A stretch of 64,000 nt of DNA, taken from Rhizobium leguminosarum (GTDB lineage: Bacteria; Pseudomonadota; Alphaproteobacteria; Rhizobiales; Rhizobiaceae). A program made the position numbers and the translations under genes. The stretch covers positions 248,001-312,000 of the forward strand of contig NZ_MZMU01000012.1 of NCBI RefSeq assembly GCF_004123835.1. Direction: 5' to 3'. Below the pieces are notes generated by a model. It was not told the DNA's origin, made no database searches, and saw only the letters and a list, made by a program, of their open reading frames with translations. The first letter of the stretch is position 1; each line of letters opens with the position of its first letter. This document shows, one piece after another, positions 1-8,593 of the stretch.

Positions 1-32
1 ATCCCGCGGCCGCTCGTGAACAGGGGGAAGTC

Positions 33-1589
33 ATGTCGGACTATACCGAACTGGACAAGAAACAGGATGTGCACATCCTGCATTCCATGGGTTATGCCCA
101 GGAACTCGAACGGCGCATGAGCTCGTTCTCGAACTTCGCCGTATCATTCTCCATCATCTGCATCCTCTCCGGCGGCATCAATTCGCTGGCGCAGGCGACC
201 TCCGGTGCCGGCGGCGCCGCCATCGGCATCGGCTGGCCGCTCGGCTGCTTCATCTCGCTGGTCTTCGCCATCGCGATGGCGCAGATTAGCTCCGCCTATC
301 CGACGGCCGGCGGCCTCTATCACTGGGGCTCGATCCTCGGCAACCGCTTCACCGGCTGGCTGACCGCCTGGTTCAACTTGCTCGGTCTGGTGACCGTGCT
401 TGGCGCCATTAATGTCGGCACCTACTATTTCTTCATGGGTTCGTTCGGCACCACCTATCTCGGGCTGACGGATACGACCGTGGTGCGCATCGTCTTCCTC
501 GTGATTATCACTGGCGCGCAGGCGCTCGTGAACCACATGGGCATCGGACTGACGGCGAAGCTGACCGATTTCTCGGGCTATCTCATCTTCGCGACGTCGA
601 TCGCGCTGGCGGCCGTCTGCCTCATCGCAGCTCCCTCCTACGAGATTGGCCGCCTCTTCACCTTCGCCAACTATTCCGGCGAAGTCGGCGGCAATGTCTG
701 GCCCTCCACCTCAGGTGCCTGGGTCTTCCTTCTCGGCCTGCTGCTGCCGATCTACACCATCACCGGCTATGATGCCTCGGCGCACACATCGGAAGAGACA
801 GTCAAGGCTGCCGAATCGGTCCCGCGTGGCATGGTCGCGTCGGTGCTCTGGTCGGCGCTTTTCGGCTACATCATGCTGTGCGCCTTCGTTCTGATGCTGC
901 CGAACATGGACGATGCGGCAAAGCAGGGCTGGAACGTATTCTTCTGGGCGATGGACAGCCAGGTGAACCCGATCGTCAAGGATATTCTCTATCTAGCGAT
1001 CCTGGTCAGCCAGTGGCTGTGCGGCCTTGCGACCGTCACCTCGGTCTCGCGCATGATCTTCGCCTTCTCGCGTGACGGCGGTCTGCCGGCATCGAAGGCC
1101 CTGTCGAAGGTCAGCCCGCAGTACCGCACGCCGGTGGCTGCGATCTGGACCGGCTCGATCCTGTCGGTTCTGTTCGTCTGGGGTTCCTCGCTCGTTTCGA
1201 TCGGTGCCACGCCGGTCTACACGATCGTCGTCTCGTGCACGGTCATCTTCCTGTTCTTCTCCTTCGCGATCCCGATCACGCTCGGCCTGTTCGCCTGGGG
1301 CACGTCGAAGTGGGACAAGATGGGGCCGTGGAACCTCGGCGAAGGCGTCTTCAAGCTCTTTGCCGTGCTGACCGTCATCGCGATGATCCTGATCTTTATC
1401 CTCGGCATTCAGCCGCCGAACGAATGGGCGCTCTACATCACCGTCGGTTTCCTGGTGCTGACGGCAATCGTCTGGTTCGGCTTCGAAAGCCGCCGCTTCA
1501 AGGGGCCGCCGATCGGTGCCGAAGTGGCAAAGCGCCAGGCCGAGATCGCGGCCGCGGAAGCAGCCGTCGGTGAAAGCGGCGAAAACTAA
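33..1589 (+). CDS. APC-family amino acid/amine permease
   Basis: An inner-membrane transporter of the amino acid-polyamine-organocation superfamily, 518 residues, with about 12 hydrophobic segments across residues 30-490. Residues SAYPTAGGLYHW and GYDASAHTSEET (about residues 250-262) match the amino-acid-transporter/GABA-permease branch. The ATG is preceded by AGGGGGA. The C-terminus is an Ala/Glu-rich cytoplasmic tail. Downstream are a glutamine-synthetase-like ligase, an aldehyde dehydrogenase and an alcohol dehydrogenase, so the substrate is probably an amine or amino acid that is gamma-glutamylated and oxidised. Family is clear; the substrate is inferred from context. Confidence 0.88.
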   Translation: MSDYTELDKKQDVHILHSMGYAQELERRMSSFSNFAVSFSIICILSGGINSLAQATSGAGGAAIGIGWPLGCFISLVFAIAMAQISSAYPTAGGLYHWGSILGNRFTGWLTAWFNLLGLVTVLGAINVGTYYFFMGSFGTTYLGLTDTTVVRIVFLVIITGAQALVNHMGIGLTAKLTDFSGYLIFATSIALAAVCLIAAPSYEIGRLFTFANYSGEVGGNVWPSTSGAWVFLLGLLLPIYTITGYDASAHTSEETVKAAESVPRGMVASVLWSALFGYIMLCAFVLMLPNMDDAAKQGWNVFFWAMDSQVNPIVKDILYLAILVSQWLCGLATVTSVSRMIFAFSRDGGLPASKALSKVSPQYRTPVAAIWTGSILSVLFVWGSSLVSIGATPVYTIVVSCTVIFLFFSFAIPITLGLFAWGTSKWDKMGPWNLGEGVFKLFAVLTVIAMILIFILGIQPPNEWALYITVGFLVLTAIVWFGFESRRFKGPPIGAEVAKRQAEIAAAEAAVGESGEN

Positions 1590-1615
1590 GCATCGAGGCT
1601 TCCCTCTCAAATGGC

Positions 1616-1680
1616 GGGGCCGCATGCTGCGGCCCCATCACCGGTTCAACGAAAAGGCATCGGGCCGCAAAGTGCGGCCG
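1616..1680. repeat. Two GC-rich hairpins after the permease gene
   Basis: GGGGCCGCA and TGCGGCCCC (1616-1636) pair as a 9-bp stem with a 3-base loop. A second hairpin, GGCCGCA-AAG-TGCGGCC, follows at about 1663-1679 and shares the same arm sequence, so the two could form alternative pairings. Neither has a T-tract, so a Rho-independent terminator is not supported. They may attenuate or stabilise the permease/ligase mRNA. Confidence 0.5.
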
Positions 1681-1736
1681 AGCGCATGCGATTTCGTTGC
1701 CCCGATTTTCTCAATCGCAATTCAGGCGGATCAATC

Positions 1737-3104
1737 ATGAGCAGCAGCTACACAATCGACGATCTCAGGAAGGATGTTGCCGAAGGGCGCATCGATACGG
1801 TTCTGGCCTGCCAGGTGGATATGCAGGGCCGGCTCATGGGCAAGCGTTTTCAGGCGGAATATTTCGTCGAGAGCGCCTGGAAGGAAACGCACAGCTGCAA
1901 CTACCTGATCGCCACCGACATGGAGATGGAGACCGTCTCAGGCTACAAGGCGACGAGCTGGGAGAAGGGTTATGGCGACTACACGATGAAGCCGGATCTT
2001 GCGACGCTGCGTCGTATTCCCTGGCTGGAAGGTACCGCGCTGGTGCTCTGCGATGTGCTTGACCATCATACGCATGAGGAGGTCGCCCACTCGCCGCGCG
2101 CGATCCTGAAGAAGCAAGTGAAGCGGCTCGAGGATATGGGCATGAAGGCCTATATGGCCTCCGAGCTCGAATTCTTCCTGTTCGACCAGAGCTATGAGGC
2201 GGCGCAGGCTTCCGGCTACCGCAATCTCAAGCTCGCCAGCGCCTATAACGAGGACTACCACATCTTCCAGACCACCAAGGAAGAAGAGGTGATGCGGGCG
2301 ATCCGCACCGGGCTGCAGGGCGCCGGCATTCCGGTCGAGAACTCCAAGGGCGAGGCTTCGGCCGGCCAGGAGGAGATCAACGTGCGCTACGCCGATGCGC
2401 TCGCCATGGCCGACCGGCACGCAATCATCAAGAACGGCTGCAAGGAGATCGCCTGGTCGAAGGGCAAGGCCATCACCTTCCTGGCCAAGTGGAATTACAA
2501 TGCTGCCGGCAGTTCCTCGCATATCCACCAGTCGCTTTGGAGCCTGGAGGAAAAGCCGCTGTTCTTCGACCATACCGGCAAATACGGCATGTCGCCGCTG
2601 ATGCACAATTACGTCGCCGGGCTTCTCGCCCATGCGAGCGAGATCACCTATTTCCTGGCACCCTACATCAACTCCTACAAACGCTTCATGGCCGGCACGT
2701 TTGCGCCGACCAAGGCGATCTGGAGCAAGGACAACCGCACCGCCGGCTACCGGCTCTGCGGCGAGGAGACCAAGGGAATCCGTATCGAGTGCCGCGTCGG
2801 CGGCTCCGATCTCAACCCCTATCTCGCCTTCGCCGCGCTGCTTGCCGCCGGCATTGACGGGATCGAAAACAAGCTCGAACTCGAAGCCCCCTTCGTCGGC
2901 GACGCCTACGGCGGCAAGGGCGTTCGCGAAATCCCGCGCACGCTGCGCGCGGCCACGACTGAAATGACGGAATCGGCAATGCTGCGCAAAGCCTTCGGCG
3001 ACGACGTGATCGACCACTACACCCGCGCTGCCGAATGGGAGCAGGAAGAATACGACCGCCGTATCACCGACTGGGAAGTGGCGCGCGGTTTCGAAAGAGC
3101 TTAA
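1737..3104 (+). CDS. Glutamine synthetase family protein (gamma-glutamyl amine ligase-like)
   Basis: A 455-residue ATP-dependent glutamate-amine ligase of the glutamine synthetase fold. The N-terminal beta-grasp part is followed by the catalytic domain: metal-binding SELEFF (E143/E145), the SSSHIHQSLW loop (H262, H264; GSGxHxHQS in true GS), and NRTAGYR with RIECRVGGSDLNPYLA near residues 330-365. The divergent loop argues against assimilatory GlnA and for the PuuA/FluG-like group that glutamylates polyamines, ethanolamine or similar amines. The open frame extends upstream to 1611, but ATG 1737 begins the conserved sequence. The downstream oxidoreductases suggest a catabolic pathway. Substrate unknown. 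Confidence 0.88.
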   Translation: MSSSYTIDDLRKDVAEGRIDTVLACQVDMQGRLMGKRFQAEYFVESAWKETHSCNYLIATDMEMETVSGYKATSWEKGYGDYTMKPDLATLRRIPWLEGTALVLCDVLDHHTHEEVAHSPRAILKKQVKRLEDMGMKAYMASELEFFLFDQSYEAAQASGYRNLKLASAYNEDYHIFQTTKEEEVMRAIRTGLQGAGIPVENSKGEASAGQEEINVRYADALAMADRHAIIKNGCKEIAWSKGKAITFLAKWNYNAAGSSSHIHQSLWSLEEKPLFFDHTGKYGMSPLMHNYVAGLLAHASEITYFLAPYINSYKRFMAGTFAPTKAIWSKDNRTAGYRLCGEETKGIRIECRVGGSDLNPYLAFAALLAAGIDGIENKLELEAPFVGDAYGGKGVREIPRTLRAATTEMTESAMLRKAFGDDVIDHYTRAAEWEQEEYDRRITDWEVARGFERA

Positions 3105-3125
3105 TAGGCATTGCGGGCTTGCCCC

Positions 3126-3262
3126 TCAACCTAACCCTCTCCCCGTAAAAACGGGGAGAGGGGACTTGCCACACGGATCGCTTGAGAGTTCGGAAAACGG
3201 TGCGGCATACCCCCTTCGCCCCGCGAGCGGGGAGAAGGTGCCGGCAGGCGGAGGAGGGGCTG
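3126..3262. repeat. RIME-like rhizobial intergenic palindromic element
   Basis: Two strong palindromes lie between the ligase and aldehyde dehydrogenase genes. CCCTCTCCCCGT pairs with ACGGGGAGAGGG around AAAA (3135-3162), and CCTTCGCCCCG pairs with CGGGGAGAAGG around a short loop (about 3213-3238). GC-rich paired hairpins with this CTCTCCCC...GGGGAGAG pattern are typical of Rhizobium intergenic mosaic elements. Only one copy is seen in this window, so family membership rests on recognition of the motif. Confidence 0.65.
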
Positions 3263-3308
3263 TGGCCCTCGCGAAATTTTTTGAAGAATACGAGGACAGG
3301 AACAGATC

Positions 3309-4694
3309 ATGGCAATGATCCAATGCATTTCACCGGTTGACGGGTCGGTCTATGCCGAGCGCGCAGCCCTTTCTCTCGATGCCGCCAAAGATGTGGTGGC
3401 GCGTGCCCGCAAGGCGCAGAAAACCTGGGCGAAACGGCCGCTCGAAGAGCGTGTGCAGCTGGTGCTGAAGGGGGCTGCGCGGCTGAACGAGATGTCCGAC
3501 GTCGTCGTGCCGGAGCTTGCCTGGCAGATGGGCCGGCCGATAAAATATGGCGGCGAATACAAGGGCTTCAACGAGCGCTCCAACTATGTCGCTTCGATCG
3601 CGGCGGATGCGCTGGCGCCTCTCGTCGTCGAGGAGAGCGAGCGTTTCGAGCGCCGGATCGAGCGCGAGGCGCATGGCGTCGTCTTCGTCGTCGCGCCGTG
3701 GAACTATCCCTATATGACGGCGATCAACACGATCGCGCCGGCGCTGATGGCCGGCAATACCGTGGTGCTGAAACATGCCTCGCAGACGCTGCTGGTCGGT
3801 GAGCGGCTGGTGCAGGCCTTCATCGAGGCCGGCGTTCCCGAGGATGTGTTCCAGAACGTCTTTCTCGACCATGAAACGACGTCGGCGCTGATCGCCGCCG
3901 GCAGCTTCAATTTCGTCAACTTCACCGGATCGGTCGAAGGCGGGCGGTCGATGGAGCGGGCGGCTGCCGGCACCTTCACCGGCCTCGGCCTCGAACTCGG
4001 CGGCAAGGATCCGGGTTACGTCATGGAGGACGCCGATCTCGAGGCAGCCGTCGACACGCTGATGGATGGCGCGACCTATAATTCCGGCCAGTGCTGCTGC
4101 GGCATCGAGCGCGTCTATGTGCATGAATCGCTCTATGACGCCTTTGTCGAGAAATCGGTTGCCTGGGTGTCGAACTACAAGCTCGGCAATCCGCTCGATC
4201 CCGATACGTCGCTCGGGCCGATGGCGCATAAGCGCTTCGCCAAGGTGGTGCGCGAGCAGATCGCCGATGCGGTTTCCAAGGGCGCCAAAGCGCTTGTCGA
4301 TCCCAAGCTTTTCCCCCAGGATGACGGCGGCGCCTATCTTGCACCGCAGATCCTCGTCGATGTCGATCACTCAATGGCCTTCATGCGCGAAGAGACTTTC
4401 GGTCCGGCGGTCGGCATCATGAAGGTGAAGAGCGATGAGGAGGCACTCGCTTTGATGAACGACAGCCAGTACGGACTGACGGCCTCGCTCTGGACCAAAG
4501 ATGTCGAGCGGGCAGGGCGGCTCGGCCGCGAGATCGAAACCGGCACCGTTTTCATGAACCGCGCAGATTATCTCGATCCGGCGCTCTGCTGGACCGGCGT
4601 CAAGGAGACGGGCCGCGGCGGTTCGCTGTCGATCATCGGCTTCCACAATCTGACGCGTCCGAAATCCTTCCATCTGAAGAAAGTCACAGCATGA
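3309..4694 (+). CDS. NAD(P)-dependent aldehyde dehydrogenase
   Basis: A 461-residue cytosolic aldehyde dehydrogenase. The catalytic general base is E229 in LELGGK and the nucleophile is C263 in SGQCCC; the 34-residue spacing is the family norm. VAPWNYP (substrate/NAD pocket) and EETFGPAVGI are also present. AGGA precedes the ATG. The last four bases overlap the next gene (ATGA), which indicates an operon with the iron alcohol dehydrogenase. It probably oxidises the aldehyde released after deamination or oxidation of a gamma-glutamylated amine. The exact substrate cannot be read from sequence. Confidence 0.9.
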   Translation: MAMIQCISPVDGSVYAERAALSLDAAKDVVARARKAQKTWAKRPLEERVQLVLKGAARLNEMSDVVVPELAWQMGRPIKYGGEYKGFNERSNYVASIAADALAPLVVEESERFERRIEREAHGVVFVVAPWNYPYMTAINTIAPALMAGNTVVLKHASQTLLVGERLVQAFIEAGVPEDVFQNVFLDHETTSALIAAGSFNFVNFTGSVEGGRSMERAAAGTFTGLGLELGGKDPGYVMEDADLEAAVDTLMDGATYNSGQCCCGIERVYVHESLYDAFVEKSVAWVSNYKLGNPLDPDTSLGPMAHKRFAKVVREQIADAVSKGAKALVDPKLFPQDDGGAYLAPQILVDVDHSMAFMREETFGPAVGIMKVKSDEEALALMNDSQYGLTASLWTKDVERAGRLGREIETGTVFMNRADYLDPALCWTGVKETGRGGSLSIIGFHNLTRPKSFHLKKVTA

Positions 4695-5842
4695 GCAGCA
4701 ACATCATCGCAAACTGGAGCTATCCGACATCGGTCAAGCTCGGCCGGGGCCGCATCGCGGAACTGGCTGACGCCTGCAAGAGCCTCGGCATCAAGAAGCC
4801 GCTGCTCGTCACCGACCGTGGCCTTGCCTCGATGGCGATCACCAAAACCGCGCTTGATATCCTCGAAGATGCCGGTCTCGGCCGGGCGATCTTTGCCGAT
4901 GTCGATCCGAACCCGAACGAGAAGAACCTCGAAGCCGGCGTAAGGGCCTTCAAGGACGGCGGCCATGACGGTGTCGTCGCCTTCGGTGGCGGCTCCGGCC
5001 TTGATCTCGGCAAGTGCGTTGCCTTCATGGCCGGCCAGACGCGGCCGGTCTGGGACTTCGAAGATATCGGTGACTGGTGGACGCGTGCGAGCCTGGACGG
5101 CATCGCCCCGATCGTCGCGGTGCCGACAACGGCAGGCACCGGTTCGGAAGTCGGGCGCGCCAGCGTCATCACCAATTCCGAAACGCATGTAAAGAAGATC
5201 ATCTTCCATCCGAAGTTCCTGCCTGGTGTCGTCATTTCCGATCCGGAACTGACGGTCGGCATGCCGAAAATCATCACGGCCGGCACCGGCATGGATGCTT
5301 TCGCCCATTGCCTGGAGGCCTATTCCTCGCCCTTCTATCACCCGATGTCGGCCGGCATCGCGCTCGAAGGCATGCGGCTCGTCAAGGAATTCCTGCCGCG
5401 CGCCTATAGAGAAGGCACGGATCTGGAAGCTCGCGCCAACATGATGGCCGCCGCCGCCATGGGCGCGGTCGCCTTCCAGAAGGGGCTCGGCGCCATTCAC
5501 GCGCTGTCGCACCCGATCGGCGCCGTCTACAACACCCATCACGGCATGACCAATGCGGTAGTGATGCCGGCGGTGCTGCGCTTCAACCGCAAGGCGATCG
5601 AAGAGAAGATCGGCCGTGCCGCCGCCTATCTCGGCATTTCGGGCGGTTTCGACGGGTTCTACGATTATGTGCTGAAGCTCCGCTCCGAACTTGGCGTACC
5701 GGAAACGCTGTCGGCTATGGGAATCGCCGCTGACCGCATCGACGAATTGTCGGCCATGGCGATCGAAGATCCGAGCGCCGGCGGCAACCCGGTTGCAATG
5801 ACGCTCGAAAATACCAAGGCCCTTTTCAAGGATTGCTTCTGA
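4691..5842 (+). CDS. Iron-containing alcohol dehydrogenase
   Basis: A 383-residue group III (Fe-ADH) dehydrogenase that interconverts an alcohol and an aldehyde with NAD(H). Landmarks are the nucleotide loop GGGSGLDLGK (about residue 100), PTTAGTGSE, and the metal-binding stretches AFAHCLEAY and HALSHPIGAVYNTHHG. Its ATG overlaps the aldehyde dehydrogenase stop by four bases, so the two are translationally coupled and together could carry an alcohol through an aldehyde to an acid. A terminator follows 25-30 bases after the stop. Substrate unknown. Confidence 0.9.
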   Translation: MSSNIIANWSYPTSVKLGRGRIAELADACKSLGIKKPLLVTDRGLASMAITKTALDILEDAGLGRAIFADVDPNPNEKNLEAGVRAFKDGGHDGVVAFGGGSGLDLGKCVAFMAGQTRPVWDFEDIGDWWTRASLDGIAPIVAVPTTAGTGSEVGRASVITNSETHVKKIIFHPKFLPGVVISDPELTVGMPKIITAGTGMDAFAHCLEAYSSPFYHPMSAGIALEGMRLVKEFLPRAYREGTDLEARANMMAAAAMGAVAFQKGLGAIHALSHPIGAVYNTHHGMTNAVVMPAVLRFNRKAIEEKIGRAAAYLGISGGFDGFYDYVLKLRSELGVPETLSAMGIAADRIDELSAMAIEDPSAGGNPVAMTLENTKALFKDCF

Positions 5843-5865
5843 CAACATAAGAGCGGACCAACAGA

Positions 5866-5903
5866 CTGGCTTGGGAAACCTCGGTTTCCCAGGCCTTTTT
5901 TTC
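5866..5903 (+). terminator. Rho-independent terminator of the catabolic operon
   Basis: TGGGAAACC-TC-GGTTTCCCA, extended by flanking GC pairs, is followed by a run of seven or more T residues. It ends the permease/ligase/dehydrogenase block. Confidence 0.88.
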
Positions 5904-5973
5904 CGGCGGCATCCCTATTTTTAGGGATGTGAAAAATACCGGCTGCAATTTCACCGCGCGTATTTCGAATTTG

Positions 5974-6003
5974 TTAACCATGATTAGAAAGAATGAATTA
6001 ACC
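5974..6003 (+). promoter_or_regulatory. Possible CtrA-like sites upstream of the ParA-like gene
   Basis: TTAACCAT at 5974-5981 and TTAACC at 5998-6003 resemble half-sites of the alphaproteobacterial cell-cycle regulator CtrA. They lie 67-96 bases upstream of the ParA-like gene. No full TTAA-N7-TTAA match is present, so this is a weak call. Confidence 0.25.
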
Positions 6004-6069
6004 GCACGATGCTCCGACGGTGCGTAAGAGAGCGATTCCGGCTCGCACCATTGCTTCCGAGGACCGAAC

Positions 6070-6783
6070 ATGTCTGTCATCACATTCGCAAATACCAAGG
6101 GCGGCGCCGGCAAAACGACCGCTGTTCTGCTGCTCGCGACCGAGCTTGCCCGTAAAGGTTATCGCGTCACCATTCTCGACGCCGACCCGCAGCACTGGAT
6201 TTCGCGCTGGCACGAAATATCAGGTCATGTGGCCAATCTTTCGGTGATCGATTTCGTGACAACTGCGTCGCTGCCGCTGCATATCAGCGAGAACAAGCAC
6301 AATACCGACTATTTCATCGTCGACCTGCCGGGTGCGCGCAATCCGCTGCTTGCCACCGCCGTCGGCCTTTCCGACCATGTGCTGATCCCGATTCAGGGCT
6401 GTGCGATGGATGCGCGCGGTGGCGCGCAGGTGCTCGAACTGCTGCAGTATCTGGATGAGAAGGCCGGCATCAAGATCGGCCATTCGGTGGTGCTCACCCG
6501 CGTCAACTCGATGGTGACGACGCGGGCGCTGCAAGTCGTCAAGTCGCTGCTCAGCGAGCGGCATGTGCCGGTGCTCGATACGGCTATCATCGAACGCTCC
6601 GCCTTCCGCGACATCTTCGACTGTGGCGGGACGCTGCACACGATCGATCCCACACGCGTCAGCAACCTCGACAAGGCCCGGGAAAACGCTACCTGTTTTG
6701 CCGAAGAAATGATGCGCAAGCTGCCGGTGAGGCTGACGGCATCCGCCCGCGTGACGAGCCCGATGGTCCGCTCCGCCGCCTGA
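6070..6783 (+). CDS. Orphan ParA/MinD-type ATPase
   Basis: A 237-residue P-loop ATPase of the ParA/Soj superfamily with a deviant Walker A, KGGAGKTT (residues 10-17), a Walker A' aspartate in LDADPQ, and IVDLPG as the Walker B region. It resembles the short ParA/VirC1-type proteins without an N-terminal DNA-binding domain. No parB gene or obvious parS site is adjacent, so a role in chromosome or plasmid partition is not shown; positioning of a protein complex is equally possible. It is monocistronic, bounded by terminators on both sides. Confidence 0.85.
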   Translation: MSVITFANTKGGAGKTTAVLLLATELARKGYRVTILDADPQHWISRWHEISGHVANLSVIDFVTTASLPLHISENKHNTDYFIVDLPGARNPLLATAVGLSDHVLIPIQGCAMDARGGAQVLELLQYLDEKAGIKIGHSVVLTRVNSMVTTRALQVVKSLLSERHVPVLDTAIIERSAFRDIFDCGGTLHTIDPTRVSNLDKARENATCFAEEMMRKLPVRLTASARVTSPMVRSAA

Positions 6784-6795
6784 ATCCCCACCTGA

Positions 6796-6835
6796 AACGA
6801 TAAGGCCGCCGGAGCGATCCGGCGGCCTTATCGTT
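6796..6835. terminator. Bidirectional hairpin terminator
   Basis: A perfect 18-bp stem (6796-6813 with 6818-6835) around the loop GCGA lies between the convergent ParA-like and L,D-transpeptidase genes. The stem begins AACGATAAGG, so each strand ends in a T-rich arm, as expected for a shared terminator. Confidence 0.85.
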
Positions 6836-6853
6836 GCTATCGTGAGAATGATT

Positions 6854-8254
6854 TCAGTCGACGAATTCGACCGTCACTCCCGGCTTGACCATCTTGGCAA
6901 GCTCTGTCGCATCCCAGTTGGTCAGACGGATGCAGCCGTGGCTCTGGGTGCGGCCGATCTTCGAGGGCTCGGGCGTGCCATGGATGCCGTAGGTCGGCTT
7001 GGAAAGCGCCATCCAGACGGTGCCGACGGGACCGTTCGGGCCGGGCGGAATGTTGAGGATCTTGTCATTGGCGCCCTGCTGGAAATTGATCTTCGGATTG
7101 TAGGTGTAACCGGGATTGAGGGCGACGCGCTCGACATTTACCAAGCCCGACGGAGAGGGGGTGTCGGAGGAGCCGATCGATGCCGGATAGGCGGCGAGGA
7201 GATTGCCGGCGCCGTCATAGGCGAAGACCTGCTTGCGGCCCTTGTCGGCGATGATGCGGGCAACTTCGCCGCTCTTCGGCTCGCCCGGATTGACGACCTT
7301 GATGACGGTACCTGCAACTGTGAAATCGGCGCCGGGGTTCATCTCCTTGAGAAAAGCCTCATCCATGTGGAAGCGCTCGGCCAGCATCTCGGTGGTCGAG
7401 GTATAGGCGAGCGACGGCAACAGCGCCTTGTGCGAATAATCTTCCGGGATCTCGGCGACGAAGGGGCCGGCGGCATCGGCCGGCGTGATCGTGTAACTGA
7501 CGACTGGCAGGCCGCCGCTCATACGCAGCTCTTCCAGAATGGCATCGGTGTCGTTGGGATCGAGCTTCGACCCGGTCATCTGGTCATAGGCATAGATCCC
7601 CTTGGTGACGTTCGAGCCCATATGGCCGTCGATGACGCCCGGAGAGATGCCGGCGCGATCGAGGAAGACCTGCAGTGCGACGATCTCGGGCTTCGACTTG
7701 TTCTTCAGCGTAATGACCGGCTCATCGGGCGCGGCCTTCGGTTGGTCGGCGGGCGGAATCTGCTGGTCGGGGTCGATCGAGGCATAGTCGTCGCCGGGCT
7801 GCGGATTGCCGATGCTGTTATCCTCGGCATAGGGCTGGTCGCCGAGCGGCTGGCGCTCGATTGCGGCATCGCGCGGAATGCCGCCGGTGACGGCGCCGCG
7901 CTCGGAATAACGCGTATCGCCATCGGGATTGTTGTCGGAATAATAGGGGTCGTTGCCGTACTGGTCGTTATAGACTTCGCGCGGGCCGGGCCGCGGCGGA
8001 TAGTAGCCGCGGGCGCGCATCTCGGTGGCGACGACGTTGCCATAGTCGTCGATCAACACGCGATTGCCGCTACGGTCGCGGGCATAGATATAGCCGGCTG
8101 GGACATAGTCGAGGATTTCGCCGCTCGGCGTCACTAGCACGATATCGCTCTGGCGGCGGTCGCGGAACTGCTGCGCGCCTGCCTCCGGCGGTGTAGCCGC
8201 AAGGGCAGTCAGAACGGCCGCGAAGCAAAATGCCGACTTCAAAAAGCGATTCAC
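6854..8254 (-). CDS. L,D-transpeptidase (YkuD domain) with peptidoglycan-binding region
   Basis: An exported 466-residue enzyme that makes 3-3 peptidoglycan crosslinks or attaches proteins to the wall. Residues 1-28 form a signal peptide ending AGAQ. A low-complexity, Tyr/Asp/Pro-rich region (about 60-150) is followed by a peptidoglycan-binding-like segment (VALQVFLDRAGI...), a LysM-like stretch and the C-terminal YkuD catalytic domain with SHGCIRLTNWD (H439, C441). Expressed leftward from its own promoter region. Rhizobiales rely heavily on L,D-crosslinks for polar growth, which fits the presence of such enzymes. Confidence 0.92.
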   Translation of the reverse strand: MNRFLKSAFCFAAVLTALAATPPEAGAQQFRDRRQSDIVLVTPSGEILDYVPAGYIYARDRSGNRVLIDDYGNVVATEMRARGYYPPRPGPREVYNDQYGNDPYYSDNNPDGDTRYSERGAVTGGIPRDAAIERQPLGDQPYAEDNSIGNPQPGDDYASIDPDQQIPPADQPKAAPDEPVITLKNKSKPEIVALQVFLDRAGISPGVIDGHMGSNVTKGIYAYDQMTGSKLDPNDTDAILEELRMSGGLPVVSYTITPADAAGPFVAEIPEDYSHKALLPSLAYTSTTEMLAERFHMDEAFLKEMNPGADFTVAGTVIKVVNPGEPKSGEVARIIADKGRKQVFAYDGAGNLLAAYPASIGSSDTPSPSGLVNVERVALNPGYTYNPKINFQQGANDKILNIPPGPNGPVGTVWMALSKPTYGIHGTPEPSKIGRTQSHGCIRLTNWDATELAKMVKPGVTVEFVD

Positions 8255-8593
8255 GTCTCATACCTCGAACAGTGACTGGGCAGACACACACCTGCGAATT
8301 TTGACGCTAGTGTGGAATTTATGAAAGCGTGCTGAACAAAATATGAAAATCACTAAGATTTCCTTTTACTCATAAACGTTTGCGTCCTTGTGTCAGTTCC
8401 GCAAAATCCGCGTTGCTGCAAAATCACAAGATGGGAACAGCCCCGATTGACGAATGGCGGCGCGAAACCTAACGCTAGCGCATCATGCTTTTCGGAAGCA
8501 TGATGCGTTGATTCAAAGTGTTAGAGCGTCCTTTGTGTGTCCGAAAGGACGCACGGCGCTCTAAGGGGCCGACCATTCCCCGAGGAGACCGTG
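8255..8593. other. Divergent intergenic region with a repeat element
   Basis: This spacer of 339 bases lies between the divergent L,D-transpeptidase and DUF4432 genes. The left two thirds is AT-richer and should carry the promoter of the transpeptidase. The right third holds the two-hairpin repeat at 8475-8564. No open frame with coding character is seen. Confidence 0.6.
8475..8564. repeat. Two-hairpin intergenic repeat, copy 1
   Basis: The first hairpin is CGCATCATGCTT / AAGCATGATGCG (8479-8507, perfect 12 bp). It is followed by the sequence ATTCAAAGTGTTAGAGCG and a second long stem, TTAGAGCG ... CGCTCTAA (8521-8564), with an inner GTCC-GAAA-GGAC hairpin. Related sequence recurs at 34293-34347 and, in part, at 19889-19923, so it is a dispersed family. 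Confidence 0.75.

Noticed and set aside
6842..8137. 431-codon plus-strand frame over the L,D-transpeptidase gene
   Set aside because: Antisense shadow; rich in Gly/Ile/Asp/Arg repeats, and the opposite frame has a signal peptide and YkuD motif.
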